64,000 nt of DNA from positions 39,173 through 103,172 of the forward strand of contig QHXW01000193.1 of assembly GCA_003223115.1 (NCBI GenBank). Direction: 5' to 3'. The stretch comes from Acidobacteriota bacterium (GTDB taxonomy: Bacteria; Acidobacteriota; Terriglobia; Bryobacterales; Bryobacteraceae). Positions 42,368-51,332 of this stretch are shown here, in pieces; within the stretch, counting starts at the first letter, position 1; each line of letters starts with the position of its first letter. The translations under genes were made by a program, and so were the position numbers. The notes beneath the pieces were generated by a model, which was not told the DNA's origin, did no database searches, and saw only the letters and a program-made list of their open reading frames with translations.

Positions 42368-44143
42368 CTAAACCATGATTTCGTGCATGGGCACGGAAAG
42401 TTTGGTTTTCCCGGCCAGTTGTTCCTTGATTGCTTCCACGATGTGGTGCGGCATGAACGGTTCGCCGTCGTATTTGCGGATGTGGCCGTCCGCAACGAAG
42501 CTGGTTTCGCCGCGCAGGTAGCGCGCGAACTGGCCGCTGAAATTGTTTTCAACCATGATGGTGTGCTTTGCGCCGCGGAGCTCGTCGAGAATCGCGTCGC
42601 CGTGCAGAGGCACCATCCAGCGGATCTGCAAGTGGCTGGCTGTAATTCCTGCGTCGGCGAGTAACTCGATGGCTTCCTCGATCACGCCTTTGGTGGAGCC
42701 CCAGCCAATGAGCGTGACATCGGCATTGCGCGGACCCACGAGCTTTGGCGGCGGCACCGCGGCTTCGATGCCTTGGACCTTGCGCTGGCGCTTTTCCATC
42801 ATTTCGCGGCGTTTCACCGGGTTGGTGAACTCGTCGCTGATGAGCACTCCGTCTTCTTGATGCTCATCGGTGGCAACGGTGTGGGTGTAACCGGGGATGC
42901 CCGGGATGGCGCGCGGAGAGATGCCGCTCTCGGTGATGAGGTAGCGCTTGTAATTGCCGCTCACGCCGTCCGGCGCCGTGATTAACTCGCCGCGATCGAT
43001 TGGAACATTGAAATTGAGTTCCTTAGGATCCACGCTCCCGGTGCCTTCTGAAAGTAAGAGGTCCGTCAACACAATCCCCGGGCACTGGAACTTGTCCACC
43101 AGATTGAATATCTCGGGAATGATCTTGAAGCAATCGAGAATGTCGGTAGGCGTAGCGATGGCACGTGGATAATCGCCATGACCGGCGCCCAGCATCTGCC
43201 AGAGATCGCCCTGTTCGGTCTTGGTGGGCACACCGGTTGAGGGACCGGCGCGTTGGACATCAATCACAACCATGGGTGTCTCGATCATGGCCGCCATGCC
43301 CAGGCCTTCGGTCATGAGCGCGAAGCCGCCGCCCGATGTGGCGCACATGGCGCGGCACCCGGCCTGAGCGGCGCCAATGGCCATGTTCACCACGCCGATT
43401 TCGTCTTCTACCTGGCGCACCATGATGCCTGACTTGCGCGCGTGAGAGGCCATCCAGTGCAGCACGCCCGTTGAAGGGCTCATGGGATAGGCGCAGTAGA
43501 ATTTCACGCCCGCCGCGGCTCCGCCCATAGCTAGCGCCATATTGCCGGTCAAGACGGCTTGCGGCTTTTCGGTCATCGGCAAGGGGCGGGGAAAGGGCTC
43601 GAAATGCTCGGTCGCGTATTGATAAGCCGACCGGGCGCTTTCGACGTTTTCATTGACTACTGCATCGCCCTTTTTTTTGAACTGCTGGGTAAGAACTTCC
43701 GCCAGCGACTGGAAACCGACGCCCATCATGCTGAGCCCGGCGGCCACACACAAGGTGTTCTGCTCGACCTTGTTGCGGCTGTTGGAATTTAATTGCGAAA
43801 CCGGCAGCGGGCACAGACGTACGCCGTCGGCTGCTTTTCCGGGTTTGATGGTATCCCCGTTATAAACGACGGCGGCCCCCGCTCCAAGCAGATTCAGGTG
43901 GCGATCGATGGTGTCCTGATTCAGCGGAATCAGGAGATCGATCTTGTCGCCGAAGCTCTTGATCTCATCAGGACCAGTGCGGATGGTGAGAAATGTATGA
44001 CCACCGCGAATGATTGATTGATATGCGTTATAAGCTTGGACACTCAAACCACGGCGGGCGAAAATACGGGCAAAGATATTGCCCGGCGTCGCCACTCCTT
44101 GGCCTGCTGCGCCTCCAATGGAGACGGCGAAGGTGTGCCTCAT
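42368..44143 (-). CDS. korA: 2-oxoacid:acceptor oxidoreductase, fused gamma-alpha subunit
   Basis: 591 residues from ATG with GAGGAGG about 7 bp upstream. Residues about 1-190 are the gamma domain (IGGAAGQGVATPGNIFARIF, RGGHTFLTIRTG). The alpha domain follows (GNMALAMGGAAAGVKFYCAY, CATSGGGFALMTEGLGMAAM, VDVQRAGPSTGVPTKTEQGD) and includes the C-terminal transketolase-like part (WGSTKGVIEEAIELLADAG). Fusion of gamma and alpha is the usual form in aerobic bacteria that run an oxygen-tolerant Kor enzyme. It is the first gene of the korA-korB pair. Confidence 0.94.
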   Translation of the reverse strand: MRHTFAVSIGGAAGQGVATPGNIFARIFARRGLSVQAYNAYQSIIRGGHTFLTIRTGPDEIKSFGDKIDLLIPLNQDTIDRHLNLLGAGAAVVYNGDTIKPGKAADGVRLCPLPVSQLNSNSRNKVEQNTLCVAAGLSMMGVGFQSLAEVLTQQFKKKGDAVVNENVESARSAYQYATEHFEPFPRPLPMTEKPQAVLTGNMALAMGGAAAGVKFYCAYPMSPSTGVLHWMASHARKSGIMVRQVEDEIGVVNMAIGAAQAGCRAMCATSGGGFALMTEGLGMAAMIETPMVVIDVQRAGPSTGVPTKTEQGDLWQMLGAGHGDYPRAIATPTDILDCFKIIPEIFNLVDKFQCPGIVLTDLLLSEGTGSVDPKELNFNVPIDRGELITAPDGVSGNYKRYLITESGISPRAIPGIPGYTHTVATDEHQEDGVLISDEFTNPVKRREMMEKRQRKVQGIEAAVPPPKLVGPRNADVTLIGWGSTKGVIEEAIELLADAGITASHLQIRWMVPLHGDAILDELRGAKHTIMVENNFSGQFARYLRGETSFVADGHIRKYDGEPFMPHHIVEAIKEQLAGKTKLSVPMHEIMV

Positions 44144-44420
44144 CCCAATCCTCCTCGATGACGTGCCGCGACGGTAACCGCGGCGATAATGCCAGGGGCC
44201 CGACTTCCGGCCAATCGGCTAGAAGCACTTTGGCCGGAGAGACAGTCCGCTCCGGCCGGAACCGCCGACCTGCGGCTGCCCGGGAAAATAGGGTTCGCAA
44301 CCGCTGATCGGCCCTTTATGGATTGTAAGAAAGCCCCTTTAGTCTACTGGATAGGTCGGGCTTGATACAAGGGGGCCGCGGGGCCCCTGCCTGAATCATT
44401 GCGTCAGCACGCGCGTTCGG
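44144..44420. other. Divergent region between korA and the DASS carrier gene
   Basis: It carries no ORF of note. A short GC hairpin, GGGGCC (44372-44377) with GGCCCC (44382-44387), has no T tract. The korA promoter must lie here, but I see no convincing -10/-35 pair on the minus strand. Confidence 0.35.
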
Positions 44421-44450
44421 TTGCGGTATCGCGTTCAAAAGCCGTATACT
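44421..44450 (+). promoter_or_regulatory. Candidate sigma70-type promoter for the DASS carrier
   Basis: TTGCGG (44421-44426), an 18-bp spacer and TATACT (44445-44450) match the vegetative consensus at four and five positions. It lies about 130 bp before the annotated GTG. This leaves room for an N-terminal extension of the carrier, whose frame stays open upstream to about this point. Confidence 0.4.
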
Positions 44451-44580
44451 GCCGCGAGGCCGGCCGAGAGAAAAGCACCCAAGAATTAACCGGGGTAACC
44501 GCATCACAGGAACCGACAAGAACCCGCCAGCGAAGCCCGAACCCCCTTCCACACGCCACAGAATTCTGAGCAGCCTGATC

Positions 44581-45957
44581 GTGCTGCTGATTTACCTGGG
44601 AATCGTATTGATTTTTCCGAGGCCGGCAGCCGTGAAGCCGGAGGGCTGGAGGCTATTTGGAATCTTCGCGGCCACCATCGCGGCCCTGATCCTGCACCCC
44701 ATACCGGGTGGCGCCGCTGTGCTGATTGCCGTGACGCTGGCTTCGATTTTTGGCGGGTTGACCATTCACCGGGCGTTTGGCGGCTATGGCGATCCTACCG
44801 TGTGGTTGGTCATGGCGGCTTTTTTTATTTCGGACGCTCTGATTAAGACCGGTCTGGCACGCCGGATCGCGCTGCTATTTATCCGTACGGTGGGACAGAC
44901 GTCGCTGGGCGTGTGCTATGCGCTCTCGATGACCGACGTGCTGCTGGCCTCGATCATTCCCTCGAACGGCGCGCGATCGGGTGGCGTGGTGCTGCCCATT
45001 GTTCGTTCGGTGGCCGAACTTTATGGCTCGCTGCCCGGACGGACGGCGGCGCTCATCGGATCGTTCCTGATCACAGGCGTGTATCAAAGCATCTGCATCA
45101 CTGCGGCCATGTTCATGACCGGCCAGGCCAGCAATCCGTTGGCGGCACAAATGGCAGGGTCGATGTTCCATTACCCGGTGACTTGGTTGTCGTGGTTTGT
45201 GGCAGGACTCGTTCCAGGTTTGTGCTCCATGCTGGTGGTCCCGTTCGTGGTTTATCGTCTCAATCCGCCGGAGATTCGGAAAACGCCAGAAGCGGCGCAA
45301 TTTGCCGCGGTCGAACTCCGCCAAATGGGCCGCATGAACCGGGGGCAGCTCATTGTGATGGCCGTATTCCTTTCGGTTTGCGGCCTGTGGATCAGCTCAC
45401 CCCTGCACCACTTGGACGTCGCGGCTCCAGCGCTGGCCGGTTCGGCGGCATTGCTTGTCACCGGAGTTCTCGCCTGGGAAGACGTGATTGGAAATCGCGC
45501 CGCTTGGGACATCTTTATCTGGTACGGAGGCTTGGTGCAGCTCGGCAAATCGCTCAACGACGCCGGGATCACCCACGAGTTTGCGCGGGGCGTAGGAGCA
45601 GCGTTCAGCAACGCCGGGTGGGTGATGCTCCTGGCGGTAGCGCTTGGGGTCTACTTTTACGCGCATTACGGATTTGCAAGCATCACGGCGCACATGCTGG
45701 CGATGTTTCCGCCGTTTGCAGCTGTGCTGGTGTCACGGGGCGCGCCCACAGGTCTGGTGATTTTCAGCTTCGCCTGCTTCGCCAATTTTGCGGCCGGGCT
45801 TACCAACTACGGAACCACACCATCGCCCATGTTCTACGCGCATGGCTATGTGACGTTCCAGCAATGGTGGAAGATTGGCTTCCTGGTATCTCTGGTCAAC
45901 CTGATTATCTGGTCGGCTGTGGGATTCACCTGGTGGAAGCTGATCGGAATCTGGTAA
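44581..45957 (+). CDS. DASS/SLC13-type dicarboxylate:anion symporter
   Basis: 458 residues from GTG 44581; the frame is open upstream for a further 40 or so codons without an ATG, so the start is uncertain. About eleven to twelve membrane segments are visible. Family signatures are SIIPSNGARSGGVVLPIVRS in the first half and ANFAAGLTNYGTTPSPMFYA in the second, the two inverted SNT-like substrate and sodium sites. The sequence is closest in style to 2-oxoglutarate/malate and citrate carriers. It is divergent from korAB, which suggests uptake or exchange of a dicarboxylate that feeds or drains the 2-oxoacid:ferredoxin reaction. Confidence 0.88.
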   Translation: MLLIYLGIVLIFPRPAAVKPEGWRLFGIFAATIAALILHPIPGGAAVLIAVTLASIFGGLTIHRAFGGYGDPTVWLVMAAFFISDALIKTGLARRIALLFIRTVGQTSLGVCYALSMTDVLLASIIPSNGARSGGVVLPIVRSVAELYGSLPGRTAALIGSFLITGVYQSICITAAMFMTGQASNPLAAQMAGSMFHYPVTWLSWFVAGLVPGLCSMLVVPFVVYRLNPPEIRKTPEAAQFAAVELRQMGRMNRGQLIVMAVFLSVCGLWISSPLHHLDVAAPALAGSAALLVTGVLAWEDVIGNRAAWDIFIWYGGLVQLGKSLNDAGITHEFARGVGAAFSNAGWVMLLAVALGVYFYAHYGFASITAHMLAMFPPFAAVLVSRGAPTGLVIFSFACFANFAAGLTNYGTTPSPMFYAHGYVTFQQWWKIGFLVSLVNLIIWSAVGFTWWKLIGIW

Positions 45958-46009
45958 CTGCGACTTTTCAGACGCGTGCCGGAGACTAAAACTGCTACGG
46001 TAAAGTTTG

Positions 46010-46618
46010 ATGATCAAAACCGTCATATTCGATCTGGGGAAGGTGATTGTGCCATTCGATTTCACAAGGGGGTACCGGAAGCTGGAAGGTTTGTGCGCGT
46101 ACAGCGCAGCCGAGATTCCAAGACTTCTGGCTTCGAATGACCTGGTCGAGCGGTTTGAATCGGGCACATTGGAGCCCGAGGATTTTGTACGAGAGCTGTC
46201 GAAAACCCTCGAACTGCGCGTGGATTACAATCAGTTCTGCGAGATCTGGAACTCGGTTTTTCTGCCGCAAACCCTGATTCCGGAGAGCATGCTGAAGGGC
46301 ATCAAAGAACGCTATCGTCTCATTCTTCTTTCGAATACCAACGCTATCCACTTCAAGATGCTGGAACAAAGCTATCCGTGCCTGCGTCATTTTGACGACA
46401 TGGTTTTGTCCTATCGCGTGGGCGCGCTGAAACCGGCGCCTGCGATTTACCGAGAGGCAATTGCCCGCGCCGAGTGCCGGCCGGAAGAATGTTTCTTCAC
46501 CGACGACATTGCGGATTACGTGGCCGCGGCGAAACGCGAAGGCATCGATGCCGTCCAGTTCGAGTCCTGCGAGCAACTGGAGCGGGAACTGACGGCGCGC
46601 GGCATCCGCTGGGAATAA
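46010..46618 (+). CDS. HAD-superfamily phosphatase, YihX-like
   Basis: 202 residues from ATG 46010 (a TTG lies one codon earlier). The HAD motifs are in order: nucleophile Asp8 in VIFDLGKVI, motif II LLSNTNAIHF, motif III Lys in VGALKPAPAIY, and motif IV FFTDDIADYV. The general acid position two residues after the nucleophile is Gly instead of Asp, as also seen in YihX-type members. A helical cap lies between motifs I and II. YihX acts on glucose-1-phosphate; the substrate here cannot be told. It follows the carrier gene by 52 bp on the same strand. Confidence 0.85.
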   Translation: MIKTVIFDLGKVIVPFDFTRGYRKLEGLCAYSAAEIPRLLASNDLVERFESGTLEPEDFVRELSKTLELRVDYNQFCEIWNSVFLPQTLIPESMLKGIKERYRLILLSNTNAIHFKMLEQSYPCLRHFDDMVLSYRVGALKPAPAIYREAIARAECRPEECFFTDDIADYVAAAKREGIDAVQFESCEQLERELTARGIRWE

Positions 46619-46671
46619 TCCGGTGGCGGACCTGTCGTGATACGATTCTGGCCATCAATATGGGCCATCGA

Positions 46672-47964
46672 ATGAGAAAGCCAGGTTCGTTCGTCGTCGC
46701 GCTGGCGCTCGCTGCAGCACTATTCGGCCAAACAGCGCCCAAGCCTGCGAAGCCGATTGCCATTCGATGTGGTCGCCTGATCGACGGAAAATCGACCGCA
46801 CCTCGCTCGCGCATCATCGTCGTGATCGAAGGCGATCGAATCCGCCACGTGGGAAGCGGCGTCTCCATTCCACCCGGCGCCGAGATCATCGACCTGAGCC
46901 GGTCCACGGTTCTGCCCGGTCTGATCGACAATCACACACACATCCTGCTGCAAGGTGACATCACCGCGGCGGATTACGACGAGCAACTGCTCAAGCAATC
47001 GATCCCCTATCGCACCATCGGCGCGACGGTGGCGGTCCGCACCGCGCTAATGCACGGGTTCACGGCGATGCGTGATCTTGAAACCGAAGGCGCGATGTAC
47101 GCCGATGTGGACGTTAAAACGGCGATCAATCGAGGGCTGATTCCCGGCCCGCGCATGTTCGTTGCGACGCGCTCCTTTGCGCCGACAGGGATGTACCCGC
47201 TGTTGGGCTACTCCTGGGAACTGCGTGTGCCGGAGGGCGTCCAGGTGGTGGATGGCGCGGACAACATACGGCGCGCCGTGCGCGAGCAGGTGAAATACGG
47301 CGCCGACTGGATCAAATACTATTCCGACCGTCGCTATTTCATGAAAGACGGCGCGCTGCACTCTTGGGTGAATTTCACCGATGAAGAGGCGCGGACTCTG
47401 GTTGACGAGACGCACCGGTTGGGTCACAAGGTTGCCGCGCATGCAATGGGACGCGAAGGTATCGATTCCGCGTTGCGGGCGGGTGTGGATACCATCGAGC
47501 ACGGCGACGGGTTAGATGAGGAGTTGATGGACCAAATGATCCAGCGCGGCGTCTACTGGTGCCCGACAATTTACGTGGGCGTATACGTGGCGCAGGGCCG
47601 TGCCGCCGCAGGCGCGCCCATCTGGATCCAGATGGAGGATCTGGTGCACGGCGCTTTTGGCAAAGCCGTAAAAAAAGGAGTCCGGATCAGCTTTGGCACC
47701 GACGTTGGCGGTTTTGCGTGGACCGAGAACCAGGCCAAAGAGTTTTCCTACATGGTAAAGTACGGGATGACTCCCATGCAGGCGATTCAATCGGCCACCT
47801 CAGTAGCCGCGGCATTGCTCGATCAGCAGGAAAACCTGGGAAGCATCGAACCGGGGAAGCTGGCCGATGTCGTTGCCGTGGACGGCGATCCGCTGGCTGA
47901 CATCACAGAGCTCGAGCGCGTGAAATTCGTGATGAAGGATGGCGCCGTTGTGAAGCGCGAGTGA
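46672..47964 (+). CDS. Secreted amidohydrolase (imidazolonepropionase/prolidase-like)
   Basis: 430 residues from ATG 46672, chosen because it gives a signal peptide (MRKPGSFVVALALAAALFGQ); other in-frame starts lie at 46660 and inside the HAD gene. Metal-binding motifs are VLPGLIDNHTHILLQGD, a probable Lys/His site around VKYGADWIKYYSD, VAAHAMGREG, TIEHGDGLDEEL and SFGTDVGGF. The C-terminus closes the composite beta-sandwich (GSIEPGKLADVVAVDGDPL). Related acidobacterial enzymes are annotated as Xaa-Pro dipeptidases, but substrate assignment in this group is unreliable. Most likely periplasmic. Confidence 0.88.
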   Translation: MRKPGSFVVALALAAALFGQTAPKPAKPIAIRCGRLIDGKSTAPRSRIIVVIEGDRIRHVGSGVSIPPGAEIIDLSRSTVLPGLIDNHTHILLQGDITAADYDEQLLKQSIPYRTIGATVAVRTALMHGFTAMRDLETEGAMYADVDVKTAINRGLIPGPRMFVATRSFAPTGMYPLLGYSWELRVPEGVQVVDGADNIRRAVREQVKYGADWIKYYSDRRYFMKDGALHSWVNFTDEEARTLVDETHRLGHKVAAHAMGREGIDSALRAGVDTIEHGDGLDEELMDQMIQRGVYWCPTIYVGVYVAQGRAAAGAPIWIQMEDLVHGAFGKAVKKGVRISFGTDVGGFAWTENQAKEFSYMVKYGMTPMQAIQSATSVAAALLDQQENLGSIEPGKLADVVAVDGDPLADITELERVKFVMKDGAVVKRE

Positions 47965-48009
47965 TGGTGTACGAGCGAGGACGCGCGGCGCCGGTCCCAC
48001 CGCCGGGCA

Positions 48010-48025
48010 CAGGCAGGAATGCCTG
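48010..48025. repeat. Short perfect hairpin CAGGCA-GGAA-TGCCTG
   Basis: A 6-bp stem with a four-base loop lies between the amidohydrolase and PSD1 genes, followed by GC-rich spacer. It may be part of a dispersed palindromic element or stabilise the mRNA 3' end. No T tract. Confidence 0.35.
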
Positions 48026-48122
48026 GTCCACCCGGCAGGCGAAGCCCACCGCCCGATGTGATATATCTAGCTCTAAGGACCCCGGGTTTCATCCCGCCTC
48101 TTAATCCTCGAGAGGAGCAGAT

Positions 48123-51100
48123 TTGAAACGTCGATTTCTGTTACGTGTTTTGGCCGCGGGTGCCGCCGTGTGCCTGGTATTTCTGGGGAGCGCAATCGCC
48201 GTCCCCAGTGAAACCGCCGCCAAGTCCGTGGATTTCGACCGGGAGATCCGGCCTATCCTCTCTGATACTTGCTTCGCCTGCCACGGCCCTGATGAGAAGC
48301 AGCGCATGGCCAAGCTGCGCCTCGATACCAAGGATGGCCTGTTTGAAGAACGCGGCACTCATAAGCTCGTCGTGCCCGGCGACCTGGCCTCGAGCCTTCT
48401 GTACCAGCGCATCAGCGCACCGGACAAAGCCAAACGGATGCCGCCACCCTATGCTCAGCGCCATCTCACTGATCAACAGGTTGATCTGATCCGCCGCTGG
48501 ATCGAACAGGGCGCGAAATGGGAACTGCATTGGGCCTTCGTTCCGCCCAAACGCGCGGAGCTGCCGAAGGTCTCGGACACCAAATGGCCGCGAAATGCAA
48601 TTGATCATTTCATCCTAGCGCGCCTCGAAGCCGACGGCCTGAAGCCCTCACCAGAAGCGGATAAAGCGGCTCTTATCCGCCGCGTGACGTTCACACTTAC
48701 AGGGCTGCCGCCGACACCGGCTGAGGTCGATGAATTCCTGCGTGACACATCCCCGAACGCCTATGAAACAGTGGTGGATCGGCTGCTCGCATCGCCGCGT
48801 TATGGCGAGCGCATGGCCCTGCAGTGGCTGGATCTGGCGCGTTACTCCGATACGCATGGGTATCACATCGACAGTCATCGCGACATGTGGCGCTGGCGCG
48901 ACTGGGTGATCGGTGCTTTCAATCGCAATATGCGCTACGACGAGTTCACCGTCAAGCAGCTTGCCGGGGACCTGTTGCCGCATCCCACGCTGGGAGACCG
49001 CATCGCCACTGGATTCAATCGCAACCACATGATCAATTTCGAGGGCGGCGCGATTCCCGAGGAATATCAGAATGAGTACGTGGTGGACCGGGTGGAAACC
49101 ACGTCGGTGGCGTGGATGGGCGTGACCTTGGGATGCGCGCGTTGCCACGATCACAAATACGATCCCTTCAAGCAGAAAGAGTTTTACCGGTTTTACGCCT
49201 TCTTCAACACCATTTCGGAGAAGGGGTTGGATGGGCGCAAGGGCAATGCCCAGCCGGTGCTCCAACTTCCATCGCCTGACCAGGCAAAGCAACTGCAAGC
49301 GGTCAGTGACGGCATTTGCGCACATGAAGAGGCGCTTCCCAAAGATTCCGAACTCGACGTGATCCAGGCTGCCTGGGAGAAGACGGCGTTATCGTCATTG
49401 CCTGATCCGCCGCGCGAGGTCTTGCTGTCGCACTACGAATTGGATGGCAACCTGGCCGACACTTCAGGGCATTACCGCCACGGGCGCACCGTGCGCGGCG
49501 ACCTGACTTACGGCAGTGGTCCTGTGGCAAGAGCGGCCGATTTCGATGGCGAAACGCAGGTCGATTTCGGCGATGCCGCAACACTCGAAAGCACGCGGCC
49601 GTTCTCGCTGGCTCTGTGGCTGAAGCCCGGAGGCAATAAAGAAATGGCGGTGCTGCAGAAGGTAGATGATGCCAGCGGACGCCGCGGTTACGAATTGTAT
49701 TTCGAAGATTCGCAGGTTTTGAGACGGCTGCGGCGTGGGTCGCGGCTTTACCTTCGGCTGGCGCACCACTGGCCCGATAATGCGATGGAGATCCGCACCC
49801 GTGAGCCGCTCGAACTGGACGAATGGCATCACATCGCGATGAACTACGATGGGTCTGGCAAGGCTTCCGGATTCACACTCTATTTGAACGGGAAGCCGGC
49901 TGAGATCGAGACGGTCAAGGACCATTTGACAGGCTCAATCGGCAGTAAAGCGCCGCTCTCGGTCGGTAACGTTGCGCTGGGTAAACCCTACCGCGGGTCT
50001 ATGGACGATCTGCGTATTTACGGTGGCGTGCTGGCCGTGGCCGACGTGGAACAACTGGCAATTCACCAGCCCGCCCGCGCCAGCATCCTGATCCTGCCGA
50101 AGAAACGCGCAAAATCTCAGGCGGAAAATTTGCGTGATTATTTCCTGACCCGGGCCGCGCCTCCTGATATCCAAAAAATCTGGACCGAGCTGAGAGACCT
50201 GCAGCACGAGAAAGAGGAACTGGACTGGACCGTTCCCACCGTCATGGTGATGCAGGAAATGGATGAGCCGCGCGAAACCGCGATCCTGGGACGCGGGGAC
50301 TATCGCAGTCGCGGCGAGCAAGTGTCGCCCGGCGTCCCGGCAGTGCTGCCGGTCATGGGAAAAGATCTGCCGCAGGACCGGCTGGGGCTGGCGAAATGGT
50401 TGATGGATTCCGGTAATCCGCTCACCGCGCGCGTCGGGGTGAACCGCTACTGGCAGATGCATTTTGGCACGGGCCTGGTTAAGACCGCGGAAAATTTCGG
50501 TTCGCAAGGCGAGCCGCCAAGCCATCCGGAGTTGTTGGATTGGCTGGCCACGGAGTTCATTCGCGTCGGTTGGGACATCAAGGCCCTGCAACGGCTGATC
50601 GTTACTTCGGCAACGTACAGGCAATCTTCCCGCACCACGCCTGAGCTGATCGAAAAGGATCCGGAAAACCGCCTGCTGGCGCACGGACCACGTTTCCGCC
50701 TGCCGGCCGAGATGGTTCGTGACAATGCCCTGGCTGTCAGCGGGCTGCTGGTTGAGAAAACCGGCGGCCCGAGTGTCTCTCCGTATCAACCCAAAGGGAT
50801 TTGGGAAGAGATTGCCTACGGCGACGTTTATTCCGCGCAGACCTACGTGCAGGGACGCGGCGACGACTTGTATCGCCGCAGTATGTACACGTTCTGGAAG
50901 CGCACCAGCCCCCCGCCGGAGCTGATTACGTTCGACGCGCCCGATCGCGAGAAATGCACCGCGCGGCGCACGGTCACCAATACACCGCTCCAGGCGCTGG
51001 CGCTGATGAATGATCCGACTTTCGTCGAAGCCTCGCGCAAGCTGGCAGAGCACACGATTCACAAAGCGGGACCAGACGCGGCCAGGCGCATCAGGTTTGC

Positions 51101-51329
51101 CTTTCGGCTGGCCACCGCGCGCTTGCCGGACGGCAAGGAATTACAGGTATTGCGCAATCTGGAACGGACGGAACTGGCCGAGTATCGACGCAATCAAGCC
51201 GCGGCGCGGAAGTTGCTGAGCGTCGGCGAATCGAAATGTGACGCCGGCATCGATCCTGGCGAACTGGCGGCATGGACCACGGTTGCCAGTACGATCCTGA
51301 ACATGGACGAGACGATCACGAGTGAATGA
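48123..51329 (+). CDS. PSD1-domain protein with planctomycete-type cytochrome c, DUF1549, LamG-like and DUF1553 domains
   Basis: 1068 residues from TTG 48123 with a strong ribosome binding site (GAGAGGAGC). A signal peptide (about 1-25) precedes one c-type heme motif CFACHG (near residue 52). The DUF1549 region spans about 150-360 (ALQWLDLARYSDTHGYHIDS, LGCARCHDHKYDPFKQKEFY). A concanavalin/LamG-like domain is inserted at about 440-640 (HYELDGNLADTSGHYRHGRT). DUF1553 follows (NPLTARVGVNRYWQMHFGTG, RFRLPAEMVRDNALAVSGLL). Such proteins are abundant in Planctomycetes and Acidobacteria, are always paired with DUF1501 partners, and are thought to act on polysaccharides; the reaction is not established. 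Confidence 0.9.
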   Translation: MKRRFLLRVLAAGAAVCLVFLGSAIAVPSETAAKSVDFDREIRPILSDTCFACHGPDEKQRMAKLRLDTKDGLFEERGTHKLVVPGDLASSLLYQRISAPDKAKRMPPPYAQRHLTDQQVDLIRRWIEQGAKWELHWAFVPPKRAELPKVSDTKWPRNAIDHFILARLEADGLKPSPEADKAALIRRVTFTLTGLPPTPAEVDEFLRDTSPNAYETVVDRLLASPRYGERMALQWLDLARYSDTHGYHIDSHRDMWRWRDWVIGAFNRNMRYDEFTVKQLAGDLLPHPTLGDRIATGFNRNHMINFEGGAIPEEYQNEYVVDRVETTSVAWMGVTLGCARCHDHKYDPFKQKEFYRFYAFFNTISEKGLDGRKGNAQPVLQLPSPDQAKQLQAVSDGICAHEEALPKDSELDVIQAAWEKTALSSLPDPPREVLLSHYELDGNLADTSGHYRHGRTVRGDLTYGSGPVARAADFDGETQVDFGDAATLESTRPFSLALWLKPGGNKEMAVLQKVDDASGRRGYELYFEDSQVLRRLRRGSRLYLRLAHHWPDNAMEIRTREPLELDEWHHIAMNYDGSGKASGFTLYLNGKPAEIETVKDHLTGSIGSKAPLSVGNVALGKPYRGSMDDLRIYGGVLAVADVEQLAIHQPARASILILPKKRAKSQAENLRDYFLTRAAPPDIQKIWTELRDLQHEKEELDWTVPTVMVMQEMDEPRETAILGRGDYRSRGEQVSPGVPAVLPVMGKDLPQDRLGLAKWLMDSGNPLTARVGVNRYWQMHFGTGLVKTAENFGSQGEPPSHPELLDWLATEFIRVGWDIKALQRLIVTSATYRQSSRTTPELIEKDPENRLLAHGPRFRLPAEMVRDNALAVSGLLVEKTGGPSVSPYQPKGIWEEIAYGDVYSAQTYVQGRGDDLYRRSMYTFWKRTSPPPELITFDAPDREKCTARRTVTNTPLQALALMNDPTFVEASRKLAEHTIHKAGPDAARRIRFAFRLATARLPDGKELQVLRNLERTELAEYRRNQAAARKLLSVGESKCDAGIDPGELAAWTTVASTILNMDETITSE

Positions 51330-51332
51330 ACC

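Noticed and set aside
44913..45989. 358-codon plus-strand ORF overlapping the DASS carrier
   Set aside because: Same strand but another frame; the carrier frame has conserved membrane segments and motifs, this one is Arg/Gly-rich without structure.
49935..51062. 375-codon minus-strand ORF
   Set aside because: Antisense to the conserved DUF1553 part of the PSD1 gene; His/Arg/Gln-rich shadow.
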